Assembly: GCF_014297595.2 (NCBI RefSeq)
Contig: NZ_CP060414.2
Location: forward strand, 2,790,001 to 2,854,000
Direction: 5' to 3'
DNA length: 64,000 nt
Source of the DNA: Neisseria musculi
GTDB lineage: Bacteria; Pseudomonadota; Gammaproteobacteria; Burkholderiales; Neisseriaceae
Part shown: positions 7,512 to 18,744 of the stretch, piece by piece
Layout: every line of letters begins with the position of its first letter
Numbering within the stretch: the stretch's first letter is position 1
The notes under the pieces: model-generated
The model's input: only the letters and a program-made list of their open reading frames with translations
Database searches by the model: none
Told to the model about the DNA's origin: nothing
Position numbers and translations under genes: made by a program

Positions 7512-7545
7512 GAAAGGCCGTCTGAAATTTTAGGCGGCCTTTCTG
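7512..7545 (-). terminator. DUS-like hairpin
   Basis: AGAAAGGCCGTCTGAAA and TTTAGGCGGCCTTTCT form a stem with one mismatched region. One arm is a full uptake sequence, the other a mutated one. It lies between the two paralogous minus-strand frames. Confidence 0.55.
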
Positions 7546-7572
7546 GCGGGGTTCCGGGCAGGATGCAGCGGT

Positions 7573-7870
7573 TCAGCGCTCGAAAGAAATTTCGCTTTGT
7601 CCGGGCGGTTCGGGCTTCTGAACCTGCCGTAATTTTTCTTCAACCCGGCTGCTATAAAAATTGATGCGCGCCTGCATCTTCGTCTGCTCGGGCAGCCCTT
7701 TAATCAGGGTTTCCATTTGGGATTCCAACAGACGGCGGTGTTCCTGTTGTGGCGAGGGCAGGGTCTGCTCCGTATAACGCCAACTGCAAACGTTCTTGCA
7801 GGGATTGTTCGCGGGCTGTGTCAACATGCATATAAAACTGCCCCAAAGAATCGGGGAATGGGCATCTAAA
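7573..7870 (-). pseudogene. Paralogue of the 7265-7507 protein, 5' end decayed
   Basis: The C-terminal 60 residues (EHRRLLESQMETLIKGLP onward) match the 7265-7507 protein. Upstream the apparent frame is implausible (multiple Cys/Trp), while a neighbouring frame gives MHVDTAREQSLQERLQLALY, suggesting a frameshift near 7745. The 5' end meets the IS21 remnant at about 7935. Confidence 0.4.
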
Positions 7871-7934
7871 AGCGCACCACCCCGATGATTGATAAACTCT
7901 CCACTTTTATGGAGTTTCCCGGCAATGATTAACA

Positions 7935-9000
7935 TGGAAACCATTACCAAAGCACGCCGTCTGTTTCATCAGGGCGTATCCGTCCGACAAATCGCCAAAC
8001 AGTCCGACATCAACCGCTGAACCGTTAATCAATACATCTGCACCGAAACCCTGCCCCGGCCAAATACCAACGTAGTAAACAACACTATCCCGCAGATGTT
8101 GGCTTTCTTTGCTATGGAAGGGTTTAACCGCTATCTGCCCGAAAGGTGCAACAGTGACTCGGCCAAACGCAAACATCCCCATTTCAAACAGCAGACGGTT
8201 GCAGAAGTTTTCCCGCAAGAATAAGGCCGTCTGAAAGATTGCCGCCGGCCTTGTGCCCGGCTTTCAGACGGCCCGAACGGTTCCGCTGTGTTTGAAGGCC
8301 CGCCCTTTCCCGGCTGCCGATATTTCCGCCTTGATGCCCGCACCGCAAGTTGTGCAACCGCCGCTCCGCATTGGGGATGCCCCGGTGCACAGCTTCATTT
8401 TCCCGCGCGTTTCAAGCCTTGCCGTGAACAGTCAGTGCCCGGTGAACTTTGAAGGCAGCCGTTAGCGCACCCCTTGTCATTTAGTCAGACGGCAGGCCGC
8501 CTTCATGTTTACTTGGACAGGATACAGATAGCGGGCGGACAGGAAGTGCCTGCACTTCAGCTTACACGGTAAAGGACAGACTGCTTATCAGCCCCAGCAT
8601 GACTTGCCGCGGCTCAAACGCAAACCCGGCGCATTGAGAAACGGGGAACCGTTCGAACAACGGATATTGCCTCCTGCCGTCAAAGAGCTGCAAAAACGCC
8701 TGATGAAACAGAAATCCGCAGACGGGGCCATGGCGGAACTATCGGCACTGATTGCCGAATACGGGAAGCCGGCGTGACGGCAGCCGAATCGGCATTGGCG
8801 TACGGTATGCCCACGGCGGCGGTACAGAACATCATCAACCGTTTAAACGAACCGGCGATACCGAAATCCAACCTGCCCGGGGTATCCGCCGCAAACGCAG
8901 TACGGCGGATATTTTGGAACGGTTGCTGCACCGTTTCGGGGCGATTGAAACGGGTAATGAGTCTTTCAGATTTAAAAACCGCTGCCGATACCGGTTTGAA
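7935..9000 (+). pseudogene. IS21-family istA remnant
   Basis: Begins METITKARRLFHQGVSVRQI then AKQSDINR, the IstA helix-turn-helix, and hits a stop at once. After a scrambled middle (8035-8560), a later frame gives PQHDLPRLKRKPGALRNGEP, LPPAVKELQKRL and GVTAAESALAYG-type sequence, resembling the IstA C-terminus. No istB or intact ends found. 8219-8480 within it is GC-rich with an inverted DUS pair (8225-8272) and no gene. Confidence 0.5.
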
Positions 9001-9088
9001 AGTGGTGTACTTTTAGATGGCTATTGGCAGGGGCTTGCGGGTTTAAGTATTGGCGCGGTTTGCGTTGCTCTGTTGGATTTGTTTGGCG

Positions 9089-10570
9089 TTATCCGGCTGT
9101 GGATATTTGTTTTATCCAGGCAAAAAGCTCTTCCAAATCATAATCGCCGCCATGCCCCACCTCCCATGGTAGGAAGTAATCAACGTTGTGGCCGTGGTTT
9201 TGCAGTTTGGCGGCCAATACGGCGGATACGGCCAATGAGGTGTCGCGGTCGTTGGTGCCGGTGCGGATGCGCCAGTGTCGGGAGGTTTGCACACCGCTGC
9301 TGCCGATATAGTGGAGCGGATTCATCATATTCACGGTTTGTGCATCGGCCAAAGCGGCATTTTCGGCGGCACTGTGCTGCATGGCGAAATCGGTGAAGTG
9401 CCGTTTGTCGGCGGCGGCACTGCCGAAAAGCTGGTTTTCACCGCTGCTTAAATCCACGACATCAAAGGCAGGCGGTGTTTTTTGGCGGCCTGCGGCGCGG
9501 GCGTATTGGTCGAAATCCACGGCGGTTACTTTGCCGTTTTTCACGGTGAGCCAGTTGCGTTTGCCGAGGTTTTTGCCGGCATCGAGCTGTTGTTGGGCAG
9601 ACGCGCCCAAGAGGCCGGCAATGTGGTTTTTGAAACTGCCGTTGCCGTTTTTATCGAGTGTGAGTGCGCGGCCTTGCGGATCTTTGAGTTTGAGGCTGTT
9701 GAGATAGGCGGGGTAGAGTGGTTTGAGTTGGTCGGACAGTTTGATTTCGGCGGCGGTGAGCGTGCCCGGCACCAGCTCGCGTTTCACGTTGTAGTCGAGC
9801 ATGGTGATGTTTATTTTTTTGTAGGTGTTGATGCCGTTAAACTGCCATTCGTAGGCCATGTCGGCATGGCCGGGGTCGGTAATCGGGCAATAGGCGGAAA
9901 CGGCGAAAACATCATCGGGCGCTTCGGCTGCGCCCAAGTCTTTCAGACGGCCTTCGTAATCTTTGCTGTTGCCGGCAGCACCGAGCAGGGCGGATAAGGC
10001 ACCGCCGGAGCTGGTGCCGTTGGCAATGATTTTGGCGGCATCGCCCGGCATGGCATGGTCGTTGGCTTTCAAATAGCGTACAGCGGCTTTCAAATCGACA
10101 CTGGCGGCGGGGGCTTTGCCGTTGGCAGCGGTGCGGCCGCGCGCGCCGGCCGAAGCCACCACATAGCCTTTGGACAAGGCCGTCAATATGGCGTTGGGAC
10201 GGTTATTATTGCGCGGGTCGTGTCCGGGTTTGCCCGCTTTGGCAGGCATATAGCCGCCGATTGGGTTGGGGAAGAAAATCGGCGCGTTTTCAGCGGTGTA
10301 GCCCTCGATGCTGCCGCCCGAATAATAGGCCTCGGGCACATAAATATTGAGGGTTTCGTATTCGGCATCGGCCGGGTTGTTCACATACACGATGCCTTCA
10401 AATGCCCGATAATGCACGGTTCGGCCGTTTATTTCCGAGCTTTGTTTTGTGGATGTTTGTTTGGCAAAATCCAAATCGCCGTTTTGCGCCGTGCCGGCTT
10501 TTGGCGCGGAGCAGGCGGCCAAGCTGAAGGCAAACGAAGCGGCAATCAGGGCAAGGGCGGTTTTTTTCAT
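9089..10570 (-). CDS. Subtype B tannase-like lipoprotein (alpha/beta hydrolase)
   Basis: 493 residues. Lipoprotein signal MKKTALALIAASFAFSLAAC with lipobox LAAC (Cys20), so the mature protein is lipid-anchored. The hydrolase domain has the nucleophile elbow GTSSGG (residues 185-190, Ser187), a late RTGTNDRDTS block carrying the presumed catalytic Asp, and EVGHGGDYD with the presumed His. The length, lid insertion and motif set resemble subtype B tannases (gallate-ester hydrolases) and feruloyl esterase-like proteins. The ester substrate cannot be told from sequence. Monocistronic between the istA remnant and a GNAT gene. Confidence 0.75.
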   Translation of the reverse strand: MKKTALALIAASFAFSLAACSAPKAGTAQNGDLDFAKQTSTKQSSEINGRTVHYRAFEGIVYVNNPADAEYETLNIYVPEAYYSGGSIEGYTAENAPIFFPNPIGGYMPAKAGKPGHDPRNNNRPNAILTALSKGYVVASAGARGRTAANGKAPAASVDLKAAVRYLKANDHAMPGDAAKIIANGTSSGGALSALLGAAGNSKDYEGRLKDLGAAEAPDDVFAVSAYCPITDPGHADMAYEWQFNGINTYKKINITMLDYNVKRELVPGTLTAAEIKLSDQLKPLYPAYLNSLKLKDPQGRALTLDKNGNGSFKNHIAGLLGASAQQQLDAGKNLGKRNWLTVKNGKVTAVDFDQYARAAGRQKTPPAFDVVDLSSGENQLFGSAAADKRHFTDFAMQHSAAENAALADAQTVNMMNPLHYIGSSGVQTSRHWRIRTGTNDRDTSLAVSAVLAAKLQNHGHNVDYFLPWEVGHGGDYDLEELFAWIKQISTAG

Positions 10571-10922
10571 GGTTTTCCGTTGGAAACAAGGTTGGATGAA
10601 AGTTGGAAATTTCGGTTAAGACTTTCCCGGCCGTCTGAAAAGTTCCGGCCTCTGCGGCGCAGCGGCAGCAGCAAAAAGCCTGCGGCTGCTTAAAGGCGGC
10701 GTTCAGACGGCCTCGGCACCACGGCAACACTTTACAACACACAACCCGTGCCGCACACGCTGTTTTACCATTGTTCGGCACATATGTTGCAGGCGGCCGA
10801 AACCGTGCAGGCGGCGTGATGTCGAAGAGCACGCCGGCCGCTCTCTTGCTGGTACAATAAAGCCGCAGGATTCGGGCAGTTGCCCGCGCCGCACTTTTGT
10901 CACTAAAAAATCAGGCCCCATC
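10571..10922. other. Spacer with inverted DUS elements
   Basis: 352 bp without a gene. It holds an inverted DUS pair (GCCGTCTGAAAA near 10630, TTCAGACGGCC near 10703) with an imperfect GC-rich loop, and the divergent promoter space for the tannase-like gene (minus) and the GNAT gene (plus). Confidence 0.5.
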
Positions 10923-11189
10923 ATGAACACCGTTAAATATTTTCCCGAAAAACAGAAATTTTCCCTGCTGCAAGATTTTGACGAAGCAGGCTATCTCACC
11001 TACCGCATCGAAAACGGCGCGTGGAACATCGACCATACCGTTATCTACCCTGCCTATCGCGGCAAAGGTTTGGCACGGCTGTTGGTTGAAGCCGCCGCTG
11101 CCGAAGCAGCCGGGCAAAACATAGCCTTAACCGCCGGTTGCAGCTATGCAGCGGCCGTGCTGGCCGAGCGCAGCGGAGAAACCCGATAA
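10923..11189 (+). CDS. Small GNAT-fold N-acetyltransferase
   Basis: 88 residues of the short GNAT subfamily (YjdJ/GTNAT-like). Features are the beta strands YLTYRIENGAWNIDHTVIYP followed by YRGKGLARLLVEAAAAEA, which contains the R-G-K-G-L-A acetyl-CoA pyrophosphate-binding loop. Members of this group are about 90-95 residues; the final helix here is short and ends SGETR. No operon partners. Substrate unknown. Confidence 0.75.
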   Translation: MNTVKYFPEKQKFSLLQDFDEAGYLTYRIENGAWNIDHTVIYPAYRGKGLARLLVEAAAAEAAGQNIALTAGCSYAAAVLAERSGETR

Positions 11190-11842
11190 AAAGAAACGGC
11201 ACTTTGCCCCGTTGCAAACACAATGGCTTGCCGGGCCTGCTTTAACAGAGCCGCTCCGGCCGCTCCGCCTGCGGTTCGGTGCCGGCTTTGGCAGTATTAA
11301 ATGAAACAGCAGGGCAGGCGGCATAGGCCGCAAACCGGCCGATGCCGTGTCCGCTTCAATTTATTTTACGATACCTGCACAGCGTGCGGCTGCGACACCT
11401 GCTTTTTGATTTTACCCGCCATCATCTGAATATTTTCAGACGGCCTTTGCATCCAAGCAGACGGCCGGGATGGCGGCAGAATTTACAAACATTTGCCCGA
11501 ACCCCGCCCTCACTTGGCGCAGCGCAGCGGGCAGGCGCAGCCGATGATGGGGTTCAAGCCTTTCAGACGGCCTGCAAACAGGTTGGCAAAGTCTCAGGCC
11601 GTCTGAAAAAACACAATCCGATTTTGACGGCACCACTTATTAAAGGAACCCGCCATGCAGGCACCGAAAACCACCATAACCGGCAGCATCAATTATAAAC
11701 TTGGTACATCGTCTCCCCGAATCCCGCCTGCCCTGGGCGGCTCAGCGGGCCTGCGGAGCCGATGATGGAATTCAAGCCTTTCAGACGGCCTGAAAAAAAC
11801 ACAACCCGATTTTGACGGAACCACCCATTAAAGGAACCCGCT
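11190..11842. other. Repeat-rich spacer upstream of ribokinase
   Basis: 650 bp, GC-rich with several DUS copies. It contains a vestigial duplicate of the ribokinase promoter/start region (see repeat at 11549-11715) and an inverted DUS pair at 11570-11608. No other coding region recognised. Confidence 0.6.
11549..11715 (+). repeat. Vestigial duplicate of the rbsK leader and 5' end
   Basis: GATGATGG-GTTCAAGCCTT...ATTAAAGGAACCCGCCATGC followed by QAPKTTITGSIN (11655 onward) repeats 11762-11905, where the real gene reads MQAPKITVTGSINIDLVTSS. The upstream copy carries its own RBS (AAAGGAA) and ATG but goes out of frame within about 20 codons. Direct repeat, period about 190-210 bp. Confidence 0.8.
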
Positions 11843-12751
11843 ATGCAGGCACCGAAAATCACCGTAACCGGCAGCATCAATATAGACTTGGTCACATCGT
11901 CTCCCCGCTTTCCGCAGCCGGGCGAAACTCTGATGGGAACATCGTTTGAGCGTTTTATGGGCGGGAAAGGCGCCAATCAGGCGGTGGCGGCGGCGCGCTT
12001 GGGCGCGAGCGTCAGCATGGTGGGGGCGGTGGGCAGCGATGCGTTCGGCCGCGAAGCATTGGAAAACCTGAAACGCGAGGGCATCAACATCGAGGGCGTG
12101 CAGGTGCTGGAAGATGCGCCTACCGGCATGGCCAATATCACCGTGGCCGAAGGCGACAACCACATCATCGTGGTTGCCGGTGCCAATTCCGGCATCACGC
12201 CCGCGCATATCGAAGCCTGCGAAAAGCAAATTGCCGCTGCCGATGCGGTGCTGGCACAGTTGGAAATCCCGATGGCGTGCGTGATAACCGCTGCTGCGCT
12301 GGCGCGCAAACACGGCAAGCCGTTTATACTCAACCCCGCGCCCGCGCAAAAACTGCCTGCCGAACTGCTGGATTGGGTTACGCTGCTCACGCCCAACGCC
12401 CACGAGCTGGCTATCTGCCTGGGTTTGCCCGAAAACATGCCGGCAGAAGAGCTCATCGCCCGCGCGCCCTGCCCGGTGTTGATGACGCGCGGCAGCGAAG
12501 GTGCGCTGTATCACGATGGGCAGGGAAAACTGCGCCGGCAGGGCGGCTTCAACGTTATGCCCGTTGACACCACCGGCGCGGGCGACACCTTTAACGGCGC
12601 CTTTGCCGTGTTCCGCGCCGAGGGCATGGAAACAGCCGTGCGCAAGGCCAATGCCGCCGCTGCCTTGTCGGTAACCAAAGCGGGCGCACAAAGCGGTATG
12701 CCCGATGCCGCCGCGCTGGCAACCTTTCTCGCCGCGCAAACCCCGCCCTAA
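11843..12751 (+). CDS. rbsK: Ribokinase
   Basis: 302 residues, PfkB family. Phosphorylates D-ribose to ribose-5-phosphate. Visible marks are the N-terminal GSINIDLV strand, the substrate-binding MGGKGANQAVAAARLG motif (about residues 38-53), and the C-terminal signature VDTTGAGDTFNGAFAV with the catalytic Asp and anion hole GAGD. A strong AAAGGAA ribosome site precedes the ATG. No ribose transporter or repressor is adjacent. Close in length to E. coli RbsK (309). Confidence 0.93.
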   Translation: MQAPKITVTGSINIDLVTSSPRFPQPGETLMGTSFERFMGGKGANQAVAAARLGASVSMVGAVGSDAFGREALENLKREGINIEGVQVLEDAPTGMANITVAEGDNHIIVVAGANSGITPAHIEACEKQIAAADAVLAQLEIPMACVITAAALARKHGKPFILNPAPAQKLPAELLDWVTLLTPNAHELAICLGLPENMPAEELIARAPCPVLMTRGSEGALYHDGQGKLRRQGGFNVMPVDTTGAGDTFNGAFAVFRAEGMETAVRKANAAAALSVTKAGAQSGMPDAAALATFLAAQTPP

Positions 12752-13067
12752 CGCCGCAGGGTTTTCAGACGGCCTGCCCGCAAGCGTGCAGATTTTGAAT
12801 AAGGTTTCCGACAAGCCATATTGAATTGAAACATTGCGCCGTGGCCGGGAAACACTCCGCCCGCCGAAGCCGCCCTGCTTGGGCGCAACGGCTCGGCAAA
12901 CATGTGCCGTGCAGCGCGCAGGCCGTGTTCCCCGCGGGCATATTCCCTTATAAAAGCGGCGCAATTAGGCTACAATGCGGCCTTGATTATCTGAAACACA
13001 TCTGTTTCAGACGGCCGCAGCCGCAATGCTTTCAAGGCCGTCTGAAAGCGGCAACCGCGAGAAACCC
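12752..13067. other. Spacer upstream of ileS
   Basis: 316 bp with no gene. A possible -10 TACAAT lies at 12971-12976 and an inverted DUS pair (TTTCAGACGGCC at 13008, GGCCGTCTGAAA at 13036) sits in the presumed ileS leader. The hairpin ends about 20 nt before the start codon. Confidence 0.5.
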
Positions 13068-15848
13068 ATGACCGATTACAGCAAAACCGTCAATCTCTAT
13101 GAATCGCCCTTTCCCATGCGCGGCAATCTGGCCAAGCGCGAGCCTGCCTGGGTGAAAAGCTGGCAGGAGCAGCAGCGTTACCAGAAACTGCGCGCCAAAG
13201 CCAAAGGCCGCCCCCAATTTGTGCTGCACGACGGCCCGCCCTATGCCAACGGCGACATCCACATCGGCCATGCGGTCAATAAAATTCTCAAAGACATCAT
13301 TATCCGCAGCAAAACACTGGCCGGCTTCGATGCCCCCTATGTGCCCGGCTGGGACTGCCACGGCCTGCCGATTGAAGTGATGGTGGAAAAACTGCACGGC
13401 AAAAATATGCCTGATGCCAAGTTTCGCGAACTCTGCCGCGAATATGCCGCCGAGCAGATCGCGCGCCAGAAAAAAGACTTTATCCGCCTGGGCGTGCTGG
13501 GCGACTGGGGAAACCCCTATCTCACCATGGACTTCAAAACCGAAGCCGACACCGTGCGCACGCTGGGCGAAATCTACAAAGCAGGCTACCTCTACCGCGG
13601 CGAAAAACCCGTGCAGTTTTGTTTGGACTGCGGCTCTTCGCTGGCCGAAGCCGAGGTGGAGTATAAAGACAAAATTTCCGATGCCATCGATGTGGCCTAT
13701 TTGTTTAAAGACAACGCCGCACTGGCCGCCGCCTTCGGCCTGCCGCAAATCGAAGGCCCGGTATTTGCGGTGATTTGGACGACCACACCGTGGACGCTGC
13801 CCGCCAGCCAGGCCGTTGCCGCCGGCGCAGATGTGGTGTACCAATTAACCGACACCCCCAAAGGCAGGCTGGTGCTGGCCAAAGAATTGGCCGCAGAGGC
13901 ATGGAAACGCTACGGCTTTTCAGACGGCCAAACCACCGTGCTGGCCGAAGCCGCCGGCAGCAGGCTCGAAAACCTGCATCTCGCCCACCCCTTTATCGAG
14001 CGCGACATTCTGATGCTCAACGGCGGCCACGTTACCACCGATGCCGGCACCGGCCTCGTACACAGCGCGCCCGCACACGGCCTGGAAGACTATTTCGTCT
14101 GCCTCAAATACGGCATCAAACTCTACAACCCCGTTAACGGCGAAGGCCGCTACAGCGCAGAAGTGCCGCGCGTGGCCGGCTTAACCGTGTGGGAAGCCAA
14201 CCCCGTTATCATCGAATGGCTGCAAGAAGCAGGCCGGCTCTTGGCGCACAACACAATCGAACACAGCTATGCCCACTGCTGGCGGCACAAAACCCCGCTG
14301 ATTTACCGTGCCACCGGCCAATGGTTTATCGGCATGGACCAAGCCGGCACCAACGGCAAAACCCTGCGCAACACCGCCCTCAAAGCGGTGGGCGACACCG
14401 AGTTTTTTCCCTCTTGGGGGCGCGCCCGCCTACAGGCCATGATAGAAGGCCGCCCCGACTGGGTGGTGTCGCGCCAGCGTTATTGGGGCACGCCGATGAC
14501 GTTTTTCGTGCACAAACAAACCGGCGAGCTGCACCCGCGCACCGCCGAACTGTTGGAAGAAGTGGCGCAGCGCATCGAGCAAAAAGGCATCGAAGCCTGG
14601 TTTGCGCTTGATGCCGCCGAGATGCTGGGCGCAGAAGCCGCACAATACGAAAAACTGAAAGACACCATGGATGTGTGGTTCGATTCGGGCAGCACCCACT
14701 TTTCCGTGCTCAAACAACGCGAAGAATTGGCCTGGCCCGCCGACCTCTACCTCGAAGGCAGCGACCAGCACCGCGGCTGGTTCCAATCGTCCATGCTCAC
14801 CGGCTGCGCCTCAATGGAGCGCGCACCCTACAAGCAGCTGCTCACCCACGGCTTCGTGGTCGATCAAAACGGCAGAAAAATGTCGAAATCGCTGGGCAAC
14901 GTTGTCGCCCCACAAGAAGTGTATAACGAATTCGGTGCCGACATCCTTCGCCTGTGGACGGCCTCCACCGATTACAGCGGCGAATTGGCCATATCCAAAG
15001 AAATCCTCAAGCGCGTTACCGAAAGCTACCGCCGCATCCGCAACACCCTGAGCTTTTTATTCGCCAACCTGAGCGACTTCCGCCCCATCGAACACGCCGT
15101 GCCGCAAGACCAGATGGTCGAAATCGACCGCTACGCCCTCGTGCTGGCGCGCCGCCTGCAAGAACGTTTGGCGGGCGGTTACTACCCGCGCTACGCCTTC
15201 CACTTCGCCGTGAAAGACATCGTTGCCTTCTGCTCGGAAGACTTGGGCGCGTTTTATCTCGATATCCTGAAAGACCGTCTCTACACCACCCAAACAGACA
15301 ACCACGCCCGCCGCAGCGCGCAAACCGCGCTCTACCACATCACCCGCAGCCTGGTGCTGCTGATTTCGCCGATACTGTGTTTCACCGCCGAAGAAGCGTG
15401 GGACATCATCGGCGGCGGCGAAGAAGACAGCGTGCTGTTCCACACTTGGCACGAATTTCCGCCCATCCACGAAAAAAGCGAAGCCGCCCTGATGGAAAAA
15501 TGGCAGGCCGTGCGCCAGGTGCGCGAAGCCGTTACCGCCGCCATCGAGCCTTTGCGTGCCGACAAAACGGTAGGTTCGTCTTTGCAGGTTGAAGTGGAGA
15601 TTACCGCGCCCGAAAACCTGGCGGCTTATCTGAAAATGCTCGGCGGTGAATTGCGCTTTGCCCTGCTGGTGTCGAAGGCCTCCGTTGTCGAAGGCAGCGC
15701 GCTGGCCGTAACCGCCAAAGTGAGCGGCGGCGAAAAATGCGGGCGTTGCTGGCACTACACCGGCGACATCGGCGCCGTCCACCCCGGCATCTGCAAACGC
15801 TGCTCGGAAAACCTCGAAGGCAAAGGCGAAGAGCGCCACTACGCCTGA
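13068..15848 (+). CDS. ileS: Isoleucyl-tRNA synthetase
   Basis: 926 residues from ATG 13068, chosen because [19 protein letters not shown] matches the family start; an upstream in-frame ATG lies inside the DUS hairpin. Class I motifs HIGH (residues 65-68) and KMSKS (about residue 604) are intact, as are the editing domain ([12 protein letters not shown]) and the C-terminal zinc finger CGRCWHYTG...CKRC. In many Neisseria ileS is followed by lspA; here the next genes are unrelated, so local order has changed. Confidence 0.96.
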   Translation: MTDYSKTVNLYESPFPMRGNLAKREPAWVKSWQEQQRYQKLRAKAKGRPQFVLHDGPPYANGDIHIGHAVNKILKDIIIRSKTLAGFDAPYVPGWDCHGLPIEVMVEKLHGKNMPDAKFRELCREYAAEQIARQKKDFIRLGVLGDWGNPYLTMDFKTEADTVRTLGEIYKAGYLYRGEKPVQFCLDCGSSLAEAEVEYKDKISDAIDVAYLFKDNAALAAAFGLPQIEGPVFAVIWTTTPWTLPASQAVAAGADVVYQLTDTPKGRLVLAKELAAEAWKRYGFSDGQTTVLAEAAGSRLENLHLAHPFIERDILMLNGGHVTTDAGTGLVHSAPAHGLEDYFVCLKYGIKLYNPVNGEGRYSAEVPRVAGLTVWEANPVIIEWLQEAGRLLAHNTIEHSYAHCWRHKTPLIYRATGQWFIGMDQAGTNGKTLRNTALKAVGDTEFFPSWGRARLQAMIEGRPDWVVSRQRYWGTPMTFFVHKQTGELHPRTAELLEEVAQRIEQKGIEAWFALDAAEMLGAEAAQYEKLKDTMDVWFDSGSTHFSVLKQREELAWPADLYLEGSDQHRGWFQSSMLTGCASMERAPYKQLLTHGFVVDQNGRKMSKSLGNVVAPQEVYNEFGADILRLWTASTDYSGELAISKEILKRVTESYRRIRNTLSFLFANLSDFRPIEHAVPQDQMVEIDRYALVLARRLQERLAGGYYPRYAFHFAVKDIVAFCSEDLGAFYLDILKDRLYTTQTDNHARRSAQTALYHITRSLVLLISPILCFTAEEAWDIIGGGEEDSVLFHTWHEFPPIHEKSEAALMEKWQAVRQVREAVTAAIEPLRADKTVGSSLQVEVEITAPENLAAYLKMLGGELRFALLVSKASVVEGSALAVTAKVSGGEKCGRCWHYTGDIGAVHPGICKRCSENLEGKGEERHYA

Positions 15849-16045
15849 TGATGAATTATGCCGTAAGGTGAAGGTACAGGGCCGAGACCTTTGTAAAACT
15901 CATTGGAGCCGTCTGAAATATCGGAACCCGATAATCCGGTATCGGTCATTCAGGCAAAAGGCAGGTATTTCAGAAACATCCGATGCGGGACGACCGGGGG
16001 CAGGCCGGCAATGATGCAGACTGCTAAGATGCTGAAACAACTTGA
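15849..16045. other. Spacer with possible IS5-type end remnant
   Basis: GAGACCTTTGTAAAACTC at 15878-15895 resembles the GAGACCTTTGCAAAA end common to Neisseria IS5-group elements. The following 120 bp do not give a readable transposase. Confidence 0.3.
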
Positions 16046-16092
16046 AAAAGCTTGAGGCCGTCTGAAAACTTTTCAGACGGCCTCAAGCTTTT
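16046..16092. terminator. Long perfect DUS-pair terminator between ileS and pepN
   Basis: AAAAGCTTGAGGCCGTCTGA and its complement form 22-23-bp arms around a 2-nt loop. It is A/T-flanked on both sides, so it can terminate ileS (plus) and pepN (minus). The uptake sequence is embedded in the stem. Confidence 0.9.
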
Positions 16093-16110
16093 AAACCATG
16101 CCTATGCGCA

Positions 16111-18744
16111 TCACGCCAAAATCTTGCCCACGATTTCGGCAACGTCTTTCGATAGGCCGCTTTGGTTTTGAATCCGCTGTAGTTGGCTCTGCATCAAGCT
16201 TCTGCGGCGGGGTTCGAGTTGATTGCAGAGGTTGAATGCCTGCACCAAACGGGCGGCCGATTGCGGGTTGAAGCGGTCGATTTCCATCACTTTTTCGGCG
16301 ATAAAGGCATAGCCTGCGCCGCTTTCGGCGTGAAAGTGCGGCACGTTGCGGCTGAACGCCCCCAGCAGCGAGCGGGCTTTGTTGGGGTTTTCGAGGCTGA
16401 ATGCGGGGTGGCTGAGTGCTGCTTGAACCTGTGCCGGCGTGTCGGCACGGCGGCTGGCGGCAATCAGGGTGAAATATTTGTCCATCACCAGCGCATCGTT
16501 GCGGAATTTTTCGGCAAATGCGTTCAGCAATTGGTTGCGCACGGGGCTTTCGTTGTGGTTGATTGCCGACAAAATGCCCCATTCGTGGGTCATGTTTTGC
16601 GCCATTTCTTCATATTTGGCGGCAACGGTGTCGATGTGGGCGGGGTCGGCGCGCAACACGAAGGCGCGGCAGGTGTTGCGCAGGGTGCGCCAGCCGGCGC
16701 GCTCGGGGCTGTATTCGTAGCGGACGGCGGGGTCGGCCTGTGCTTCGGCGCAGGCGGCTTTTTGGTTCAGGCTCAGAAACTGCGGCATAAAGTGCGCGGC
16801 GATGGTGTCAAGCAGGGCTTCGCGGGCTTGGTGCACCAGCAAAGGTTGGATGTTTGCGCGGTCTGCCCACAATTCGCTTTCAGACGGCACTTCGAGCAGC
16901 ATGGCCTGAAAGGCGGGGTTTAAGTCGGCAGCCAGCACATAGGCCACGGCTTCGAGCAGTTTGGGGTGTTCGGGCAGCGGCAGGCCTTGTGCGAGCGCGG
17001 CTTCGTTGGCGGCGGCGGCGCGGCGGTAGAGTGTTTGGCCGGCTTCCCAGCGGGCGAAAGGGTCGGTGTCGGCGGCCAGCAGCACCGCCAGCTCTTCATC
17101 GGTGTAGGGGTAGTGGAGATGCACGGGGGCGGAAAAGCCGCGCAGCAGCGAGGGAATCACGTTTTGATGCACGTTGTCGAAATAAAAGGTTTGTTCCGCT
17201 TCGGTGATAAGCAGCACGGTTTCGGTAAGCTCCGCGCTGCTGCCCGGCCGTCTGAAAGCCACCGGTGTGCCGCTTTCAGCATCGAAGAGTGCGGCTTTCA
17301 GCGGCATGGTCATGGGCTGTTTCTCGGCCATATCGGGAGTGGGCGGAATATGCTGTTTCACCGTGAGCTCGAAGCGGCCGGCGCCGACATTCAGACGGCC
17401 GGCGGTGTCGAGCACGGGCGTGCCGGCCTGGCTGTACCACAGGGCGAAGCGGTCAAGGTTGATGCCGTTGGCCTCTGCCATGGCGGCGCGGAAATCATCG
17501 CAGGTTACGGCCCGGCCGTCGTGGCGTTGAAAATAAAGCCGCATACCTTTCTGAAAACCTGCTTCGCCCAGCAGGGTGTGGTACATGCGCACCACTTCGG
17601 CACCTTTTTCATACACCGTCATGGTGTAGAAATTGTTCATTTCTTCATAGGATTCGGGGCGCACGGGGTGGGCGGTGGGCCCTGCGTCTTCAGGGAACTG
17701 GTGGGCGCGCAGCAGGGCAACGTTTTCAATGCGGCAGGTGGCGTGGCTGATGCGGTCGGCCGAAAACTCCTGATCGCGGAACACGGTGAGGCCTTCCTTG
17801 AGCGAAAGCTGGAACCAGTCGCGGCAGGTTACGCGGTTGCCCGTCCAGTTGTGGAAATATTCGTGGGCAATCACGCTCTCGATGGCGGCGAAATCGGCAT
17901 CGGTGGCGGTGCGGCTGTCGGCCAGCACATATTTGGTGTTGAAAATATTGAGGCCTTTGTTTTCCATCGCACCCATGTTGAAGTCGCCCACGGCCACAAC
18001 CATGTAGGTATCGAGGTCGTATTCGAGCTTGAAGCGCTGCTCGTCCCAGCGCATGGCGTGCTTGAGCGATTCTATGGCGAAGGCGGTTTTATCCTGATCG
18101 GCGGCCGTGGTATAAAACTCGATGGCAATTTCGCGGCCGCTGCCGGCGGTGTAGCTGCTGCAGGTGGGCACGAGGTTACCCGCCACCAGCGCAAAAAGAT
18201 AGCTCGGTTTGGCAAACGGATCATGCCATTTTGCCCAATGGCGGCCGTCTGAAAGCGTGCCGCTGCCGGTTTTGTTGCCGTTGGAAAGCAGCACGGGATA
18301 GCGCGCGGCATCGGCGGTGATGGTGGTGGTGAACACCGACATCACATCGGGGCGGTCGGGGTAGAAAGTGATTTTGCGGAAACCCTCGGGTTCGCATTGG
18401 GTAAACAGATTGCCGCCGCTTTCATAAAGCCCCATCAGCGATTTGTTTTCAGACGGCTTAACCAGGGTTTTGATGGTTACGTCAAACGGCACGGCAGGCA
18501 CGTTTTCCAGCACCAGCTTTTCTTCAGAGAGCGCGTAGTTTGTGATGGTTTCGCCGTTGACGGCTACCGTTACCAGCTCGGCAGAACCGTTTAACACCAG
18601 CGGCGCACCGGGCTGCTGCGGCACCACCGCCAAATGCGCCGTTACAGCGGTGTGGCTGTTGCCGATATCGAAATGCAGTTCGGTGGTGCTGACCAGATAG
18701 GCAGGAGGTTGGTAGTCTTTCAGATAATGTACGGTTTTGCTCAT
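16111..18744 (-). CDS. pepN: Aminopeptidase N
   Basis: 877 residues, M1 zinc metallopeptidase. Visible: substrate-binding [11 protein letters not shown], zinc-binding [18 protein letters not shown] with the HExxH and the downstream Glu (LKEG), and the long alpha-helical C-terminal domain. Removes N-terminal residues from peptides in the cytoplasm; no signal peptide. Length matches E. coli PepN (870). Monocistronic and convergent with ileS across the shared terminator. Confidence 0.96.
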   Translation of the reverse strand: MSKTVHYLKDYQPPAYLVSTTELHFDIGNSHTAVTAHLAVVPQQPGAPLVLNGSAELVTVAVNGETITNYALSEEKLVLENVPAVPFDVTIKTLVKPSENKSLMGLYESGGNLFTQCEPEGFRKITFYPDRPDVMSVFTTTITADAARYPVLLSNGNKTGSGTLSDGRHWAKWHDPFAKPSYLFALVAGNLVPTCSSYTAGSGREIAIEFYTTAADQDKTAFAIESLKHAMRWDEQRFKLEYDLDTYMVVAVGDFNMGAMENKGLNIFNTKYVLADSRTATDADFAAIESVIAHEYFHNWTGNRVTCRDWFQLSLKEGLTVFRDQEFSADRISHATCRIENVALLRAHQFPEDAGPTAHPVRPESYEEMNNFYTMTVYEKGAEVVRMYHTLLGEAGFQKGMRLYFQRHDGRAVTCDDFRAAMAEANGINLDRFALWYSQAGTPVLDTAGRLNVGAGRFELTVKQHIPPTPDMAEKQPMTMPLKAALFDAESGTPVAFRRPGSSAELTETVLLITEAEQTFYFDNVHQNVIPSLLRGFSAPVHLHYPYTDEELAVLLAADTDPFARWEAGQTLYRRAAAANEAALAQGLPLPEHPKLLEAVAYVLAADLNPAFQAMLLEVPSESELWADRANIQPLLVHQAREALLDTIAAHFMPQFLSLNQKAACAEAQADPAVRYEYSPERAGWRTLRNTCRAFVLRADPAHIDTVAAKYEEMAQNMTHEWGILSAINHNESPVRNQLLNAFAEKFRNDALVMDKYFTLIAASRRADTPAQVQAALSHPAFSLENPNKARSLLGAFSRNVPHFHAESGAGYAFIAEKVMEIDRFNPQSAARLVQAFNLCNQLEPRRRSLMQSQLQRIQNQSGLSKDVAEIVGKILA

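Noticed and set aside
11828..12964. 378-residue minus-strand frame opposite rbsK
   Set aside because: Shadow of rbsK; no family resemblance.
16966..18252. 428-residue plus-strand open frame inside pepN
   Set aside because: Antisense shadow of pepN in GC-rich DNA; the composition (Gly/Val/His-rich) is that of a reverse frame, and pepN motifs are intact.
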